Counted from the stretch's first letter, positions 17,953 through 29,833 are shown. The stretch is 64,000 nucleotides of DNA from Tritrichomonas musculus (GCA_039105265.1 JAPFFF010000002.1:8432001-8496000), one strand, 5' to 3'. The notes: generated from the sequence alone by a model not told the origin. Translations and numbers: made by a program.

Positions 17953-20900
17953 TTATGGTTCATTATTCATTTCAACTTCACCTTCACTGTTGTCTTTATT
18001 CTTTTTAGCTCTCATAATTAAGAATACAATAAGAATGACAATGGCAGCAACAACAACAACGCAAGCAATAACAATACCTGCAATAGCGCCTCCACTTAGC
18101 TTGCTCTTATGAAGAGGATAATTGCAGAATGTTTTGTTTGCATAATTGCTTGAAGTGTGGATTCCCTTTATTTGTGAAATACCAATATCATAGTCGCAAT
18201 CTGGTTCAAATCTGCCGAGATAATAAATATTCTTGAATTTGGTTCCATCAAATGCATCATTTCCGATCTTCAAGAAGTAATCATATCTATAATATGGAGC
18301 AAATCTAGAACTAGTTCCAACGCCTCCTGATGTAAGTTCTTCTTCATTATCTTTGATCATGAATGATAATTTGCCATTCTTGAATCCAGAGCAATCTTGG
18401 AAAGCGCATTGATCAATGTCTAATTTTGAGGATCCAATTCTAAATGTGAGTTTGTCAGAGAATCCAGAGCAGCCTCTGAATGCATATTGGTCAACATTTG
18501 ATAATGAGTCTTCAAATTCCAATGTTCCCGTTAAGCTAGAGCATCCTGCGAAGGCGTATCTGTGAATATGAGTGAATTCAGAGCAATCAAGTGTGCCGGT
18601 TAATCTTGAGCAACCGTTGAATGCATATTGTTTGACTTCTTTAAGTGGTGCTGGAAGAATTAAAGCTCCATCTAAGCCACTGCAATCACAAAAAGCATAT
18701 TCATTTATATTAATTTCAGTTCCCGTAAATGAACTTAAATCTAATGGTCCGGTAAAACCTGAACATCCATGAAATGCGTGATCATCTATTGAAGTCAAAA
18801 GTTTGGTTGGAATTTCTCCTGTGAATCCTGAACAATCACGGAAAGCGCCTTTTGGTATAGATGTAATGTCATCCTGTAAAATAAGTTTGCCTTTGAACCC
18901 TGAGCATCCTCTGAAGCAATCTTCATCAAGAGTTGTTCCTTTTGGAAGGATTAAATCGCCAGTGAATCCTGAGCATCCATAAAATGCGCATTTGCTGATT
19001 GTTAATGCTCCTGTGTTAAAAAGATATTCTGGGAAAGTGAGACCTCCAGTAAATCCAGAACAATCACGAAAAGCAGACTCTCCAATTGTTTCAATAGAAC
19101 GTCCAAAAGTAACGTGACCATTTAACGATTTGCATCCTTTAAAGGCTTGTTTGTTAACTGTGGTTACTGAGTCAGGGAATTCCAATGATCCTTGCAAATT
19201 TTCGCATCCTTCAAATGCAGAAATTCCAATTGTTGTGAGTTCAATTGGGAATGTTAATGAACTTGTGAGTCCAGAGCATCCGTAAAAGGCGAATTGCTCT
19301 ATTGATTTAACTAATTCACCAATATTAATTGAGCCTAAATTTTCGCATTTATAAAATGTGTATTCATCAATCTTTGTGACCGGGAATGGAATGTTTATGC
19401 TTCCAAGATTAGAGCATCCATAAAATGCGCCAATTCCAATAGTGTCACAAATTGAAGCATCTTCAAATGTTACTTTTGGCATTTTTGAACATCCTGCAAA
19501 AGCACGAGCTTCTATTTCTTTGACTGATTTTGGAATAGTAACAGTTGATGTAATTGACGTCATTCCATAAAATGCTTCTTCAGGAATTGTCTCTAAATTG
19601 CCTAATTGTAAATTATTAAGTGGACATCCTCTAAATGTTTTTGTAGTAAATGAGACATCTTCATTTAAAAATGTTAAAGCTGAAATTTTACAAGCATAAA
19701 AAGCAAAATCTTTTAGTTCTGTAGTGCCATCTTCAATTAAACCAGTTCCACGTACTTCTAATGCTGTTAATGGGCAATATGCAAAGGCATATTCATCAAC
19801 AATTTTTGTATTATATGGAAGAACAAGCTTTCCACCCAAATTTGAACGATAAAATGCTTTTTCATTAATAGTAAGAAGGAAATCTTTGTCATCACATTCA
19901 TCAATTGTCAATGAGGTTAATTTACTGCAATGAGCAAATGCTTCTTTACCAATATCATTTATTGTTATTGGGATTGTAAGGGAGCCAGTGAGACCTGAAC
20001 GATAAAAGGCTTCTAAACCAATTGTATTAATTTTATCTTTGATTTCTTGTTTATCTTTTGTTGCTATGCCGTCTTCTTCGTCAAACAAAAATTCAAGACC
20101 CTTTAAACTATAGCAATTTTTAAAAGCTTTTTGAGCAATATTTCCATAATAATAAATTGTTATTGCAGCGTTAAGTTTGTGACAATTTTCAAATGCGGAA
20201 GCCAAAATTGAAGTAGCATTTATTGTAGAAAAGACGACTTGATTATCATCATAGAATGCATTCTCAGCAATGGTTTCGCATGATATACTTCCTGATCCAG
20301 TTAAACTTGTGCAGTTTTCAAAGGCGCTTGTATCAATTTTTTCTAAATAAGGTGGAAATGAGATCGTTTTGATTCCAGAATTTTGAAATGCGTTGGCACC
20401 AACCTTTGAGTATATTAATTCTTTGTCTGAATTTAATTCGGTTGCATCTTGAATTGTAACATCGGATGCAAGATTATAGCAGTCAAAGAAAGCACTTTCA
20501 TCAATTTTACCAGATGACAAAATGATGATGGTAGATGCAACCATGTTTCTGCATCCACTAAAAGCTGAAGATGAAAGATCTTTAACTTTCAGATTATTCA
20601 TTTGGGTTAAGGTGATTATATTTACGAAAGCTTTTGAGCCAATTTCTTTCAAATCTGAATTGAAAGTAATTGTTGAAAGAGGTGTGATATCATCTTTGTT
20701 ATCTCCTGAAAAAGCAGTTGCTCCAATTTTTTCTAATTTGGCAGGGAAATTAACTGGTGAAGAAACTTCGGTTCCTTTAAAAGCACTGGTGCCTATCTCT
20801 TTTAGTGCTGTTGCTTTTGAGAAATCTAATGTGGTGAATCCTTTTCCACTTTCAAAAGCTGATGCTTCTATTTTTTCTAATTTAGCTGGGAAAGTTAGGG

Positions 20901-21852
20901 TTGAAGATATTGTAGCACCTTTAAATGCACTCGGTTTGATGAATTGTATGTTAGGTGGGAAAATTATTGATTCAATTTGTGCTTCTGAAAAAGCGTTACT
21001 TTCAATTTTTTCCAATTCTATTGACTGTGTAAAATCTAATTGACCATGAATTTTGCAATTGTCAAAGGCATAACCTTGAATTGTATCAACATTTTTAGTA
21101 ATTTCTATTTTGGATGTAATATCAGCAAATGAAAAAGCACAACTATTAATTTCTTTTAGTTCTTCAGGAAAAGTAATTTTGGTAAGGATAATAGTTCCAT
21201 AAAAGGCATATCCTGGAATTGTTTCTAATCCTGTTCCCGTTTGCAAATTTAAAGTACCAATTTTGCATTGATAAAAAGTGCATTTTTCATACTCACTTTT
21301 AACTGGCGAAGAAGGTGTATATAATGAAACTAAATTTGGTGGCCATGAGAAAGTAGAAATAACTGCATCTTTAAAAACCTTTTCATAAAAAATTGCTGTT
21401 AATAAATTAGAACTTGCAAAATTTAATGTTGAGGAAACACGGCAGAGTTCAAAAGCAGAACCTTGAATTGTTTTAAGGCTAGCAGGGAAAGTGATGCTAT
21501 TAATTCTAGCATCATAAAATGCCTTAGAGGATATTGTTTCTAATTTTGTTGCTCCTGCTAAATTAATAGCATCAGTTACTGTTGTTTTTTCAAAAGCACT
21601 TGATCCAATAGTAGTGATATCAGCTGTGAATGATACTGATTTGATTATAGAATCTTTGAAAAAATTACTTGGAATTTCAGAATAATAGTCAATGTCAGCT
21701 TCATCCTTCTTCGGGGCAAAGACAATGTTAGCATTTGGACAATCCTTATTTGAAAAAACCAAATTGTCTGAAGGCTTTAAAGCATTTGGAATTGTTGCGA
21801 AACACTTATCCCTTGGGGAGATAAAAACCAGTAAGAGGAATTGGAATATCAT
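17953..21852 (-). CDS. BspA-like leucine-rich repeat surface protein, 1,299 aa
   Basis: Starts at the ATG at 21852. A signal peptide (MIFQFLLLVFIS...CFA) leads into about 40 BspA/LRR_5 repeats of roughly 23 residues, with the pattern LTxIGxxAFxGCSGLxGxLxFP. A short Cys-containing juxtamembrane part follows, then one membrane helix at about 1256-1279 (GIVIACVVVVAAIVILIVFL) and a 20-residue charged tail. This is the type I topology of trichomonad BspA proteins, which are cell-surface candidates for adhesion to host cells or bacteria. A TCACTTTT initiator lies 5 bases before the ATG. The frame is intact over 3.9 kb. In the C-terminal half the GCSGF units are very regular, suggesting recent repeat expansion. 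Confidence 0.93.
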   Translation of the reverse strand: MIFQFLLLVFISPRDKCFATIPNALKPSDNLVFSNKDCPNANIVFAPKKDEADIDYYSEIPSNFFKDSIIKSVSFTADITTIGSSAFEKTTVTDAINLAGATKLETISSKAFYDARINSITFPASLKTIQGSAFELCRVSSTLNFASSNLLTAIFYEKVFKDAVISTFSWPPNLVSLYTPSSPVKSEYEKCTFYQCKIGTLNLQTGTGLETIPGYAFYGTIILTKITFPEELKEINSCAFSFADITSKIEITKNVDTIQGYAFDNCKIHGQLDFTQSIELEKIESNAFSEAQIESIIFPPNIQFIKPSAFKGATISSTLTFPAKLEKIEASAFESGKGFTTLDFSKATALKEIGTSAFKGTEVSSPVNFPAKLEKIGATAFSGDNKDDITPLSTITFNSDLKEIGSKAFVNIITLTQMNNLKVKDLSSSAFSGCRNMVASTIIILSSGKIDESAFFDCYNLASDVTIQDATELNSDKELIYSKVGANAFQNSGIKTISFPPYLEKIDTSAFENCTSLTGSGSISCETIAENAFYDDNQVVFSTINATSILASAFENCHKLNAAITIYYYGNIAQKAFKNCYSLKGLEFLFDEEDGIATKDKQEIKDKINTIGLEAFYRSGLTGSLTIPITINDIGKEAFAHCSKLTSLTIDECDDKDFLLTINEKAFYRSNLGGKLVLPYNTKIVDEYAFAYCPLTALEVRGTGLIEDGTTELKDFAFYACKISALTFLNEDVSFTTKTFRGCPLNNLQLGNLETIPEEAFYGMTSITSTVTIPKSVKEIEARAFAGCSKMPKVTFEDASICDTIGIGAFYGCSNLGSINIPFPVTKIDEYTFYKCENLGSINIGELVKSIEQFAFYGCSGLTSSLTFPIELTTIGISAFEGCENLQGSLEFPDSVTTVNKQAFKGCKSLNGHVTFGRSIETIGESAFRDCSGFTGGLTFPEYLFNTGALTISKCAFYGCSGFTGDLILPKGTTLDEDCFRGCSGFKGKLILQDDITSIPKGAFRDCSGFTGEIPTKLLTSIDDHAFHGCSGFTGPLDLSSFTGTEININEYAFCDCSGLDGALILPAPLKEVKQYAFNGCSRLTGTLDCSEFTHIHRYAFAGCSSLTGTLEFEDSLSNVDQYAFRGCSGFSDKLTFRIGSSKLDIDQCAFQDCSGFKNGKLSFMIKDNEEELTSGGVGTSSRFAPYYRYDYFLKIGNDAFDGTKFKNIYYLGRFEPDCDYDIGISQIKGIHTSSNYANKTFCNYPLHKSKLSGGAIAGIVIACVVVVAAIVILIVFLIMRAKKNKDNSEGEVEMNNEP

Positions 21853-21856
21853 GAAT

Positions 21857-21864
21857 AAAAGTGA
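21857..21864 (-). promoter_or_regulatory. Initiator of the BspA gene
   Basis: On the minus strand TCACTTTT matches the trichomonad initiator TCA-Y-(T/A). The predicted start A (21862) is 10 bases before the ATG, giving a very short leader. Confidence 0.65.
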
Positions 21865-22353
21865 TATGACTGCTGTTAAAAATATTCAGTGAAAAAGTTT
21901 CAGAACATTGGTCGACATAAAACTAAATGCCAACAAAAACTTTATAATCTTATTTTAGAGATATACAGTAAGAATTTAAAGAAATTCTTTTGGATTTTTT
22001 ATTAAATTAATGAAATTATATCTATCATTTGCAACTTTTGACATAGTATTATCCATTTTGGATTAAAAATGATGAATAAATTTGCAGCAGAATTATTATA
22101 TTTTATTAAAAATTACAAAGTTTTTGGTCAATTAATTTGAATGAATATTTGATTAGTAAAATGGCCTTATCATTCAATATGTATCAAAAAATAAAATAAT
22201 CGGTTTTTTGCAAGCTAGTTTTTCATTCCTTTTTAAAGAAAAAGCAATTTCAATGCATAAATGGTCAAAGATGTAAAAACTTTAGAAAAGAATATATAAA
22301 GCAGCAAATAATTTTTTTAAGGAATTGTTTAATAATTATAATTATTTAATGAT
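21865..22353. other. AT-rich intergenic region
   Basis: Between the BspA start and the end of the next minus-strand gene I see no coding sequence, repeat or RNA gene. It should contain the BspA upstream region. Confidence 0.6.
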
Positions 22354-22965
22354 TTATTCTAAATATTTAGCATAATCAAAATTTGGATTTGATGGAGATT
22401 CATTTTTATTTGATGAATCTTCATTAATTGAGTAAACATTCGACATATCGAATGAATCGATCTCTTGATTGAATGATAACCCATCGTAATTTAGCATTCT
22501 ATTATTTTCAATCTTTTTACCAATGAATTCCTCTATTTGGATTTCATTTCTTAAGTGATCTTGAGTTCTGAATTTCTGAATTTCTTTTATATTATTTGTA
22601 TTTTTACTTAGGTCAACAAATTGTTGCAATAATATAGAATCTTTTTTGAAGATATCTTCAAAAAAGTGTTCAGCAAACCAACAGTAGAGCAGTTCCTTCA
22701 TACGCTTGCATTGATTTTTTAAGTGTAAACCATTTTTGATATCTTTGAAATCGTCTTCCAGTTTTTTACCAAATGCGTACAAATCATCACGTTTGATATT
22801 TAATTTTTCAAATAAAAATTTTGTAAGGTAATACTTATTACCTAATTCTCTAATCTTTTGGTTTGTTGTATCTCGAATTCTTTGCGTTTGAGAAGTAACA
22901 GGAATCCAACTTGAACCGCAATCTTTGATATATAACATCACTAAATCTTTCTCTCCATGCTTCAT
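22354..22965 (-). CDS. Hypothetical protein, 203 aa
   Basis: An intact frame from the ATG at 22965. The first 125 residues are helical and basic, with SWIPVTSQTQRIRDTTNQK and LTKFLFEKLNIKRDDLYAFGK, followed by a helix with paired Cys/Trp (MKELLYCWFAEHFFEDIF). The last 45 residues are acidic, Ser/Asn-rich and probably disordered. No signal peptide, no membrane helix, no family I recognise. The basic N-terminus with a disordered acidic C-terminus would fit a DNA-binding regulator, but that is only a guess. Confidence 0.65.
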   Translation of the reverse strand: MKHGEKDLVMLYIKDCGSSWIPVTSQTQRIRDTTNQKIRELGNKYYLTKFLFEKLNIKRDDLYAFGKKLEDDFKDIKNGLHLKNQCKRMKELLYCWFAEHFFEDIFKKDSILLQQFVDLSKNTNNIKEIQKFRTQDHLRNEIQIEEFIGKKIENNRMLNYDGLSFNQEIDSFDMSNVYSINEDSSNKNESPSNPNFDYAKYLE

Positions 22966-25016
22966 TCAGTAGAAATTGTAATGCGATCATATTGATATTG
23001 AAAATTTTTATTCAATATTTTGAATTCATTATTCAATTTATTAATTTATTTGAATTAAATAAATAATTTATATGAATTAAGATAATTAATAATTTATATG
23101 AATTAAGATAATTAATAATTTATATGAATTAAGATAATTAATAATAACATGAATTAAATAATGAATTTACTTGGACAAAGTTTATTTAAAATTCTTTTTT
23201 GATCTTCTCATATTTTCATAAAATAATAAAAATTTTCTTTATAAATATATATGTAATGTATTATATACATTAAAATCAATTTTCTTCATAAAAATGTAAT
23301 ACTTAAGACATCATAATATAAAAGTAAATAAATCATTATTAATGATATATATAATTGATATTTTATAATGTAGCATGTTAGATACTTATATACTATTTTT
23401 ATTTACAATATAAATAGGTAAGTATATATAATATTTTTTTGGTTATTATCAGCTTCTACAGAATAAATTGAAATCTAACATACCGAAAAAAAGTTAGAAT
23501 TAATAAATTTATCTGATTATTAAGTATAACAAAAGTTCAAAAATAAAAACTATTTTTCAAAGAATTTCAAAATATTCAAAAAAATTCAAAGTATTGAAAA
23601 AGCAGTATTTAGATAATTATAAATTGAAATTTTTGAATATTTTGAAATTTGATGGCAATAACAGTGCTTTGAAATATTGTTATAACTAAAACTAGAAAAA
23701 GTTTTGAAGTTGTTTGATTTATGACAACGCAATAATATTTGAATCAAATTGTAGATTTAAAAATTAATTTATAACAGAATGAAATTCATTTTAACCATTT
23801 ATGGTTCACAGAAAAAGTTAGTTTTATTCTTATTTTGTGATTTTACTCATTTATAAGTTACTTATAAAATAAAATAAATGAATAAAATAAAAATTCTTAT
23901 TGTCATAATATAAATGATAATTTGTAATTAAAATTTAATTATAAAATATTGATTATTACTTGAAAATATTTTATTATTTGTGAATAAAAAATTAATGTAA
24001 CTTTTTGAAAAAGAAAAAAAATATAATCAAAGTGATGTTTTCTTTGAATTACTTCAGCATATGATATAATTTTATGTAGAAAGTTTTATTATTTAGGAAT
24101 TGGCAAAATATTAGAAATTCTTTCAAACTAGAATCAACTGATAGAATATCTGAAGTTTTGAAATAAAAACTCAATTTCAAACCTTTTTGAATAGAGTTAA
24201 ACCATAACGATTTCCATTCAATTTTCAGTTAGGCTTAAATTAACCAAAATTGCTGAAAATATAAAATAATCTTTTTGAAAAAGTTTCAAAAGTATTCAAT
24301 TTTCATAATAAATCTATAGTTGAAATAAAAAAAAAAATCTTTTCAATTTTGAATGGTAAGTCAAAGTATATAATCTTTTGAATTAAATAATTATTAATTG
24401 AAGCACTACATTTATTTTATTTATTTCATGTTTCACTGTCGTTATTATATTTTTGTTAAGCTCGACAGAGGATTGAACAATTTAATTTTCAAGATCCTTA
24501 ATTTTTGAAATATTTTATATTTCAACAAAGTTTTTATTCTTTTATTTTATATGGATCATTTGATAAATTACAAGCCACTTTGACCAATATTTTTAATTAA
24601 TAATATATGAATTATAGATGATTTTATATAAGCTAAAATATGAATTGATATCTGGTATTATATTCATTGATATCAGACTTAGATTTAAATAATGTATTTG
24701 ATTTTATATTTGCAACCCAATCCGATTTTGATTAACTAGTTTGTTCTTTGATAAAACATTATTAAAGTTTCTTGGACATATTTTTTATTTTGATATTTAT
24801 GGACATGAAAATTGAATTATAGTATATTAATGCTATTTTTTTCAAATTGACATTTATATCCAAGAAATAAAAGCGCTCAAATATTAAATCCAAAATATAC
24901 AAATTTCAAGAATTATTTACTTATAAGTATAAAATAATTGTTATTATACGTTTGATGACTTAAATTAACACTTTGTATATTTCTTATATATTTTAATATT
25001 TTTTGAAAAAAAGCTT
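22966..25016. other. 2 kb AT-rich intergenic desert
   Basis: No coding frame of protein-like composition on either strand. It holds a 26 bp tandem repeat at 23064-23147 and many TTGAAAAA/TTCAAAAA words. Very low GC throughout. I see no RNA gene. Confidence 0.6.
23064..23147. repeat. 26 bp tandem repeat, about 3 copies
   Basis: The unit contains AATTTATATGAATTAAGATA followed by ATTAAT and recurs three times without obvious change before decaying into related sequence. Confidence 0.8.
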
Positions 25017-25977
25017 TTATTCCAAATTAGGAGAAATTGGTATTTGTGTAAGTGATGAGTATCCATCAAAAGCATCTTTTCCAATAAATGTTAATGAAGG
25101 AGGAATTGTTATTTGTGTATGAGAAAAGCAATCACAGAAAGCTTCTTTTCCAATATATTGGACAGAAGGATGAATTGAAATTTTGCTGAATGCATAATCA
25201 CCAATTTTGGTTACAGATGGAGGAATTGATATTTGCGTAAATGTTTTACAATCTTTAAATAAACCATCTGCAATTGATCGAATATTTCCTTCAATAATTA
25301 GGGAATGAACGCCATTAAATACATCTTCGCCAAATTCAATTTCTGGAGAGAGATTCTTTTTTGACTCAATGAAGAGCATTCACAGAAAACACAATCACCA
25401 ATTTTTGTTACAGAAGAAGGAATTGTAATTCTTGTGAGCGATGAACATTCAAAGATTGTGTCGTTTCCAATCCATGTGACAGAAGAAGGAATCGTTATTT
25501 GTTTCAATGATGTACAATAAGAAAATGAACCATCAATTAATATCACAGAAAATGGAATTATTACATTTTCTAAAGATGTACATTGAGAAAATGCACGATC
25601 TTTAATGTGAGTTATAGAAGATGGAATTGATATTTGCTTCAATCAAGTACAACACATGAAAGCATTAGATTGGAGAGAAGTTAAAGAAGAAGGTATTTCA
25701 AATATTACATCTGTTAATGATTCACAACTGGTGATGTTGCATAATAAATATAAAAGTAAATAATAAAAAAAATAGATATTGGAATATATACTTGTTTTAA
25801 TGGGCATCCATAAAACGCATAATGCTGAATTGTTGTCAAAGAAGATGGAGTCTGAAACCAAACATTTCTTAACGATATGCAAGACACAAATGCATCACTT
25901 CCTATTGTCGTTAGAGGAGAAGAAATTGTGATTTCTGTAAATGATGAGCATCCCCTGAACATGTTGTTCATTATCAT
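25017..25977 (-). pseudogene. Broken BspA-like leucine-rich repeat gene
   Basis: About 12 BspA repeats (SLTQITIPSSVTKIGDxAFxxC) in pieces on the minus strand, with an ATG at 25977. Near 25645 the repeat NAFMCCT is followed by TGA and then LKQISIPSS in the same frame, where the family has CTSLKQI, so a C-to-G type change made a stop. A frameshift lies near 25380, and another near 25740 where the duplicated unit ends. No signal peptide or membrane helix is visible. It shares a nearly identical 140 bp block with the ankyrin-BspA gene 1.7 kb away. Confidence 0.75.
25774..25913 (-). repeat. 140 bp LRR block duplicated at 27467-27606
   Basis: Aligned with 27467-27606 in the same orientation, 137 of 140 bases match by eye. 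It encodes SLxxVWFQTPSSLTTIQHYA plus flanking repeat residues. Such high identity in otherwise diverged paralogues implies recent duplication or gene conversion. Confidence 0.85.
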
Positions 25978-26291
25978 TTTTATTGCTTGAATGATTTAAT
26001 TGTTTAAAAACTAATTAAATGAATATATATTTCATGACCTGGTTTATCATAATGTAAAATACTAATCTTGGAAAAGATATATAAATTAATCGTTTAAATA
26101 ATGAAAGATGCAACAACCAAAATGGTGCAAACGAAGTTTAAAATAACTTGAATAATGAGTAATTAAAATTTTATTGGTTTCATAAGTTATTAGCATTTTT
26201 TATTAATTTATGCTATATCTTAAATAGTAGAGGTAATTATTAAGAAATATAATATATATCTTAATTATAAAAAAAATTTGAAATAACACAA
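25978..26291. other. AT-rich intergenic region before tRNA-Ala
   Basis: No coding sequence or repeat seen between the broken BspA gene and tRNA-Ala. Confidence 0.5.
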
Positions 26292-26363
26292 GGGTGTTTA
26301 GCTCAGTGGTAGAGCGCTACATTTGCATTGTAGAGGCCAGGAGTTCGATCCTCCTAACATCCA
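26292..26363 (+). tRNA. tRNA-Ala (anticodon TGC)
   Basis: A 72-base cloverleaf. Acceptor GGGTGTT pairs with AACATCC (one G-T pair), with discriminator A. The D arm is GCTC-AGTGGTA-GAGC. The anticodon stem CTACA/TGTAG encloses TTTGCAT, and the T arm is AGGAG-TTCGATC-CTCCT. The G-T pair at the third acceptor position is the alanine identity element. Followed by a T run. Confidence 0.95.
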
Positions 26364-27406
26364 AATTTTTTTTATTTTTCTGTTTTTTAAAAACAAAACA
26401 AATACTACTCATATCATGATAACATTCAACAAACTGAAAGGAGAACAGTAGATTGATGCTATAAATAAAATGCAAGCAATCAATGAAAACGACAAATTGG
26501 ATTGAATCGAATGTTTGCTTTCTTATTGGTAATAAGTGAATCGATAGTCAAACAAAGTAATTGAGAAATGGAGCTAATCAGAAGAGTTTGAATTTCCTGG
26601 CCAATTTCTGAATATTTGATTAAAAGAAATGATTTTGGAAACCCAGAATTCAAGAAGATTCTTGAATGTTTTTCAGAAATTGCTGTGCAAATCAAATATG
26701 AATCATCGATTTTTGAAAAAAATTACGACTTCATTATGAAAGTGATGAAAAAGTGTCAAGATCAAAATTGCGATTCTGATTGAAGATTGAAACAACTGAT
26801 AGAAAATTCAATGGAAACAACAAAATCAGCAAATATTAGGAACATTTTGCAATGATGGATCATTTGAAAGATACGCGTCACTTTTGCAAGTTTTTTTTCC
26901 ATTCATCTTTAATAGCTAAACAGAAAAAGTGTCAGTTTTTAATATCTAATTTGAAATGTAACTTCATCACTTTACTGCCCCTTGCTCTTTTAATTTTTCA
27001 AAAATAATATATCATTTATATGCATTTAAATTGAATAAAAAATGTATAAAAAGTATTCAAAAAGTTTAAAAGTTTTCAAAAAGTGGTGTAGAACAATTCG
27101 ATTCCCCTTGAATAAAGATTCGGTAAAAAGAGGATAACGCTGGAAATAAGTGGATAACGGTGAAATAAAGCTCTTAAATTTTAAAAATAAGTGGATTACA
27201 AAGTTCGTTTTGTAAAAATTTATATTGTTATTCAATAAACAAAGCCACAATTTTTTTTAAGCAAATACCCATCAATTCATATTATTTATCCATTAAGATG
27301 TCTAATATATAATTTAAGCTTTCCAGTTCCTAAATCAATTTTTATATTCGGCTAATTAATTAGAATTTTTCAAAATAAATAAACTTTTTATAAAATGATA
27401 TTTTAA
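26364..27406. other. Intergenic region with a degenerate coding patch
   Basis: Between about 26560 and 26790 the plus strand reads as protein in pieces, including FKKILECFSEIAVQIKYESS and FIMKVMKKCQDQNCDSD, with a stop and no start. It may be the remains of an unknown gene. Near 27079 the string AAAAAGTGGTGTAGAA repeats one at about 15693. The rest is AT-rich. Confidence 0.4.
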
Positions 27407-29559
27407 TTATTTCTTCTTAATAATTTTGGATCCTCTGGGGAAAGCATTGGTGCCAATATTTTGAACAGATATTGGAATATATACTTGTTTTAATGGGCAT
27501 CCATAAAACGCATAATGCTGAATTGTTGTCAAAGAAGATGGAGTCTGAAACCAAACATCTTTTAACGATATGCAAGACACAAATGCATCATTTCCTATTG
27601 TCGTTACTGATGAAGGAATTGACACTTTTGCCAAAGATTTGCAAGATTTGAAGCAATAATTGTCGATTATTTTTACAGATTGAGGAATATAAATTTGGGT
27701 GAGGCAATTACAAAACTCGCATGCGTATCTTCCAAGTTTAGGGAATGATGAATGGCCTTCGAATTTAATCAATTTAAGTGAAAGGCATGTATCAAATACG
27801 AAATCACCAAGATCTGTGACAGAATGAGGAATTGTAATTTCGCTCAATGAATGACAATCATGAAAAGCATTCATTCCTATTCTTTTCACTGAAAATGGAA
27901 TTAATATGTTTGTTATTCTATTGCAATGTGAAAATGCAAAATCGCCTATTTCAGTTGCTGATGAAGGAATTGTTACTTTTTCTAGTGAGTTGCAGCCATA
28001 GAAAAGAAAGCTTTCTATTTTTGTGACTGATGAAGGAATGTTTATATGCTTCAATGAACAACAACCTTGAAAAGCAGCCTTTCCAATTGATCGAACAGAA
28101 TTTGGAAGTGTTATTTGTATAATTGATGAGCAATTAAAGAATGAATTCTCTCCAATTGTCGTTATTGAAGAAGGAAGCACAATTTGTGTTAAAGATGAGC
28201 AGCCATTAAAAGCATTATTCTTTATCATTGTCACATTAGATGGAAGTTCAAATATTATAGTTTTCAACGATGAAAAACCATAGAATTCATTCTCATCGAT
28301 CCAAGCAACATTTGTTGGAATTACAACTTTTTCAAGCTTTTTTAATCCACTTGAAAATTTTGAATTTTTATCAAATCCTGGCTGATACATTAAAAGATTA
28401 ACAATATCAAGATTATTGTTTTTAATTGCATAATCTAATGGAGTTAAATAAAAATATTAATTTTGATTAATATCATTATTAGTAAATATTAAAAAATTTG
28501 AAATATTGGATTCATTTAAATTTATTTTTCTTGACTTTAACAGAAGTTTAACTAGAGTATAATAATTGTATTCACATAAATAAAAGATTACAATCTTATT
28601 ATTCAAATCATCCGGAATGAAGGAAAAGTTGTAATAATGAAAACAGTAAGCAAGAGTTTTGTTATTAAAATTCAATGATTCTTCTTTCATTATTTTTGTC
28701 AAAATAAAATGTGCAATTAAATTATGATGACATTTGATGGATTCTTCTAAGATTTCAAAATAGGTGTTGTCATTTGGTTCTATGTTATTACTAGCTAAAA
28801 GTTCAATTAAATTAAGATTATTTCCATGAATTGCATATAGCCATATTGATGATGTTATGTTAGCATTAGATAAAGCCAAATGAGTAAATATTTGAATTGA
28901 GCCATAAAATGCTGCATATTCAATTAAACTAGTTTTTTTTTGTTGAATTAAAAAATAATTAGTTTCATATACTGATGGTTCAATATATGATGTTAAGGGA
29001 ACTTTATTGGCATTTATATAATTAATGAACCCATTTAAAGAATCTTCTCGAATTAATCTGCATATTTCAATTTCATTTTCACCAATCTTTCGATTTTCTT
29101 CAAAATTATCGGGCATTTCTTGAATTATTCTAATGTATGGCTTGAGTTCTGGATAGAAATAAAAATATTCGTTATTATCAGAAAAATTATTGATAATGCT
29201 TTTGCCAATTGATTCGTTTATATTAATAATTTTTTCTTCTATCAAAAATAAAATAATTCTTTTGTTGTTTTTGAACAGATTAAAGATATCCAATTCTGTA
29301 TTTTTTTCTTTTATTATGGTTTTGAAATATACTATAATTTTTTTGAGCTTCTCAAAAAAACTCTTTGAATGATAATGGTTATTTGAAATATTTGACAATA
29401 CGTAAATAATTGATTGGGCTTCTTGAATATCATTCTTGATTTTATTATCATCTAATAAATTAATTATAATTTTTCTTCATCATCAGCTTCATCATCAATG
29501 AATTCGATGATACAATTATGAATCATTTTCATTTTATTTAAATACTCTTTTATTTCCAT
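27407..29559 (-). pseudogene. Ankyrin-repeat plus BspA LRR protein gene with one frameshift and one in-frame stop
   Basis: The true start is the ATG at 29559, which opens MEIKEYLNKMKMIHNCIIEF, the usual N-terminus of trichomonad ankyrin proteins with a DUF3447-like region. A one-base loss near 29465 shifts the frame; the reading continues as INLLDDNKIKNDIQEAQSII into the open frame 28457-29398, which carries degenerate ankyrin repeats (SLIEYAAFYGSIQIFTHLAL). At 28457-28459 a TAA stop interrupts, but the same frame goes straight on with YFYLTPLDYAIKNNNLDIVN, a clear ankyrin repeat. It then runs through about 12 BspA repeats to 27407. The whole protein would be about 717 residues: ankyrin N-terminus, BspA C-terminus, no signal peptide. 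Two small lesions in an otherwise good gene could be recent decay or sequencing error. Confidence 0.8.
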
Positions 29560-29833
29560 TTTAGAAATAAGTGGGAACTTTTGAAAATAAAAACTGTTTA
29601 TTTCAAAAATAGCGGTTATATAAAGATTTCATTAGTTCCCATTTGAAATTGATACAAATATGCTTATTTAAGCTTTATGTGAAAATTATGTATGGTGTAA
29701 AAAATTGATATATGCTAAACTCTTGTAAAAATATGCATCAATATAAAAAACTCTTTTTTTTTTTTGAATATATATATATTTACATTTTATAAATTTAATG
29801 ATTATTTTCATAAATATAAGATAAGAAATGTGT
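29560..29833. other. AT-rich upstream region
   Basis: Upstream of the ankyrin-BspA gene. CCACTTATTTC lies a few bases before the ATG and is at most a weak initiator. No other feature seen before tRNA-Ser. Confidence 0.4.

Noticed and set aside
18572-21043. Plus-strand frames opposite the large BspA gene
   Set aside because: Composition and position show them to be antisense shadows of the leucine-rich repeats.
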